Source of the DNA: Prevotella amnii DSM 23384 = JCM 14753
GTDB taxonomy: Bacteria; Bacteroidota; Bacteroidia; Bacteroidales; Bacteroidaceae
Reading direction: 5' to 3'
Length of the DNA stretch: 64,000 bases
NCBI RefSeq assembly: GCF_000378745.1
Contig: NZ_KB905273.1
Span: 24,538-88,537 of the forward strand
The translations under genes were made by a program, and so were the position numbers. The notes below the pieces were generated by a model. It did no database searches and was not told the DNA's origin. It saw nothing but the letters and a program-made list of their open reading frames with translations. This document shows positions 61,951 through 64,000 of this stretch, piece by piece (positions within the stretch are counted from its first letter, which is position 1; each line of letters opens with the position of its first letter).

Positions 61951-63054
61951 TTAAACATTAAAGCGAAAGTGCATGATGTCTCCATCTTGTACTTCATACT
62001 CTTTACCTTCTATACTTAACTTTCCTGCTTCACGGATTTTAGCTTCCGATCCGTATGTAATATAATCATCATATTTTATTACTTCTGCTCTAATGAAGCC
62101 TTTTTCAAAGTCGGAATGAATAACTCCAGCACATTGTGGTGCTTTCCAACCTTTATGGTAGGTCCATGCCTTTACTTCCATTTCACCAGCAGTAATAAAT
62201 GTTTGTAGATTGAGTAAATGGTAAGCTTTATTTATTAGTCTGTTAACACCGCTTTCTTCTAATCCAAGCTCATCGAGAAACATTTTTTTATCTTCATAGC
62301 TTTCTAATGAAGCAATATCTTCTTCTGTTTTAGCGGCAATAATCATTGCTTCTGCACCTTCTTCTGCAGCAATCGCTTCTATTTGCTTACTATATTCATT
62401 CCCATGCTTTGCACTATTTTCATCTACATTACAAACATAGAGTACAGGCTTGGTGGTTAATAAAAACAAATCGTGAGCAGCTTGTTTTTCCTCTTTGCTA
62501 TCAAAGGTAACGCTGCGTGCATTTTTTCCTTGCTCTAAAGCTTCTTTATAAGCATTTAAAATGTTTAGCAGTGTTTTTGCATCTTTATTACCTGCAGCAG
62601 CTATTTTTGCTGTTTTAGTAATTTGTCCTTCTACAGTTTCAAGGTCTTTTAGCTGTAATTCGGTGTCTATAATTTCTTTGTCTTCTATAGGATTTACTCT
62701 CATTCCTCCTTCTCTGACAACATTATCATCATCAAAACATCTTATAACATGAATAATAGCATCACATTCTCTGATGTTTCCAAGAAACTTGTTTCCTAAT
62801 CCCTCGCCTTTACTTGCTCCCTTTACAAGACCTGCAATGTCTACTATCTCGCACGTAGCTGGTACGATGCGTCCAGGATGAATTATTTCTGCCAACTTGT
62901 TAAGTCGTTCGTCAGGCACTGTAATAACGCCTAAGTTAGGCTCTATAGTGCAGAAAGGAAAATTAGCAGCTTGTGCTTTTGCGCTACTAAGACAATTGAA
63001 AAGAGTAGATTTACCTACGTTTGGCAAGCCTACAATACCACATTTTAATGCCAT
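61951..63054 (-). CDS. ychF: Ribosome-binding ATPase YchF
   Basis: Obg-family P-loop protein of 367 residues that binds ribosomes and prefers ATP. The G1 loop is 'GLPNVGKST' at 9-17. The G4 position reads N-V-D-E ('CNVDEN') instead of NKxD, the change that gives ATP specificity in this family. A C-terminal TGS domain ends with 'VQDGDIMHFRFNV'. TACTTTTG on the minus strand (63093-63086) may be its -7 element. Confidence 0.97.
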   Translation of the reverse strand: MALKCGIVGLPNVGKSTLFNCLSSAKAQAANFPFCTIEPNLGVITVPDERLNKLAEIIHPGRIVPATCEIVDIAGLVKGASKGEGLGNKFLGNIRECDAIIHVIRCFDDDNVVREGGMRVNPIEDKEIIDTELQLKDLETVEGQITKTAKIAAAGNKDAKTLLNILNAYKEALEQGKNARSVTFDSKEEKQAAHDLFLLTTKPVLYVCNVDENSAKHGNEYSKQIEAIAAEEGAEAMIIAAKTEEDIASLESYEDKKMFLDELGLEESGVNRLINKAYHLLNLQTFITAGEMEVKAWTYHKGWKAPQCAGVIHSDFEKGFIRAEVIKYDDYITYGSEAKIREAGKLSIEGKEYEVQDGDIMHFRFNV

Positions 63055-63245
63055 ATATTGTTTAAACGTTTATTTCTTTATTATGCAAAAGTACATAATA
63101 ATAATGACAAAAACTATTAATGCACGATGATACTCGCTTTTTTTATCGTACTTTTGTATAATAATTATTATTAAAGGAAATAAAATCTGATGTCAAAAGA
63201 TAGTACCCTTATAATTAATATATAAGAATTATATATTTATACTTT

Positions 63246-63758
63246 ATGAAACGTTTTAAAAAATATTATTTTAGTTATCTTCATTCTTGTATATCTTTAG
63301 TAAAAAGCAAGATATTTATTTATCTTTTATTATTAAATTTAATTTCTAATTGCTCTTACTCGTATACGGATAAAACATTTATACCAATAGGGATAATGAT
63401 ATGTTTATCTTTTTCATTGGCATATATTGAAATGTTTTTATATCGTTTGTTTAGTAAAATAAGGCTTTTAGGAAAGATATATTTTATATGTGTTTCTATA
63501 TTATATATTTTACTTATTATAATAGATTATTTTTGTTTGTTTAAATTTCAGACAACAATTAATCAAGATAAAATAGATATTATAAGGGAAACTACAACTA
63601 AAGAAACGGCAGAGTTTTTACATACATATTTATCTGCAGGGCTTGTTATTGGTATATTATTAGCTTGTTTATTGTTTAATGTATTATTATTTATACTTTC
63701 AAATGTAATAGCTAAATGTCGTAAACTAAATATTATATATACCCGTTGGCGGAATTAA
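63246..63758 (+). pseudogene. Membrane protein cut by an insertion sequence (N-terminal part of a phosphoethanolamine-transferase/sulfatase-like protein)
   Basis: The frame encodes 170 residues, but the last ones (T-R-W-R-N) come from the IS end, so native coding stops at about 63740. The visible part is a basic N-terminus and about four hydrophobic helices (near 20-36, 43-62, 72-95 and 125-152) separated by short loops, ending in 'CRKLNIIY'. This looks like the N-terminal membrane domain of EptA/LTA-synthase-like sulfatase-fold enzymes, whose catalytic domain would follow; that domain is not in the window. The assignment is tentative. A -7-like TACTTTTG lies at 63149-63156. Confidence 0.55.
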
Positions 63759-64000
63759 GCCAGTGCATACTTGACTCTTCCAATGGGTCTATTATTAATG
63801 TGATTTAAATATTGCATTGCGGTAAAGGCACTGATTTTACCGATAATTCTTGTAAACAATCCTACTGTTTCCTTTGCATAGTTGCGGCAAATCATAAATT
63901 GGTCGCACATCTGCGAGAAGTCTGTTTCAATCCTTTTTCTCGCCTTCGCAAAAGGAATAAAAGTAGGTTTCCAATTCTTTTGATTGTGCCGATAAGGAAC
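63741..64000 (-). mobile_element. IS982-like insertion sequence (one end)
   Basis: The left edge is set at 63741 because the sequence ACCCGTTGGCGG begins with ACCC, as recalled for IS982-family ends, and because the reading frame of the host gene breaks there. The element continues beyond the window, so the second inverted repeat and the target duplication cannot be checked. The base composition is higher in G+C than the surrounding DNA. Confidence 0.7.
63755..64000 (-). CDS. IS982-like transposase, C-terminal 81 residues
   Basis: Reading the minus strand from base 64000 gives an open frame of 81 codons ending in TAA at 63757-63755. It contains 'KARKRIETDFSQM', which fits the region of the third catalytic acidic residue of DDE transposases, and 'RNYAKETVGLFTRIIGKISAF', typical of IS982-type C-termini. 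The N-terminal part and start lie outside the window. The family name is from recall of the pattern, not from a search. Confidence 0.75.
   Translation of the reverse strand, partial: VPYRHNQKNWKPTFIPFAKARKRIETDFSQMCDQFMICRNYAKETVGLFTRIIGKISAFTAMQYLNHINNRPIGRVKYALA

Overview
This window is a low-GC chromosomal segment of a Bacteroidales bacterium, most likely Prevotellaceae. The evidence is the family content: DUF4271 next to hemD-rnpA-yidD, DUF3108 and DUF4254 proteins, a GH97 glucosidase, an S46 dipeptidyl-peptidase, the long form of IspG, and a NagB/LmbE two-domain protein. Several promoters also match the Bacteroidetes pattern TTTG-N19/20-TAnnTTTG. Most of the 64 kb is housekeeping DNA. 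I saw no CRISPR array, tRNA or rRNA gene, prophage or defence island. One insertion sequence cuts the last gene.

Layout. 0-5 kb (+): end of metK, DUF4271 membrane protein, hemD, rnpA, yidD, tyrS. 5.2-7.6 kb (-): ybeY, coaD, M16 protease. 7.7-24 kb (+): PfkB kinase, flavodiiron protein, GH97 glucosidase, nagB with a NagB/LmbE fusion, pnp, an NlpE-like lipoprotein, an SpmAB-type membrane protein, a flippase and an S46 peptidase. 24-29 kb: DegT aminotransferase (+), TGS-domain nucleoside kinase (-), Na/Pi cotransporter (+). 29.4-38.8 kb (-): an rpoN / PAP2-like / purE / ispG operon, an outer-membrane receptor, and a SDR epimerase + PAP2 pair. 38.9-48.7 kb (+): rnr, a papain-like lipoprotein, a GH3-family enzyme, an Ig-like lipoprotein, a GT9 glycosyltransferase, a gene-free 522-bp region, then a DUF3108 protein. 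48.9-64 kb (mostly -): acpP-fabF-rnc, DUF4254 (+), rdgB, YitT and leuS, an ECF sigma factor with a membrane partner (+), mutS, ychF-lgt, and a membrane protein gene (+) truncated by an IS982-like element at the right edge.

The most notable feature is probably the chromosomal replication origin. The gap at 47372-47893 holds a cluster of DnaA-box-like 9-mers (TTATCAACA, TTTTCCACA and variants on both strands) followed by a very AT-rich tract. Base asymmetry of the + strand flips there: by hand count, + strand coding DNA left of the gap is C-rich and A-rich, and right of it G-rich. No dnaA or dnaN lies nearby, as is common in this phylum. A second, opposite change of asymmetry, somewhere around 20-27 kb, may mark an old rearrangement.

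Two other observations deserve follow-up. A 55-nt AT-rich repeat occurs at exactly the same length in three intergenic regions (5161, 15588, 42400), with TATTTTT cores phased every 22 bp. The NagB domain of the 663-residue NagB/LmbE protein has lost the residues that catalyse deamination, while an intact nagB lies directly upstream.
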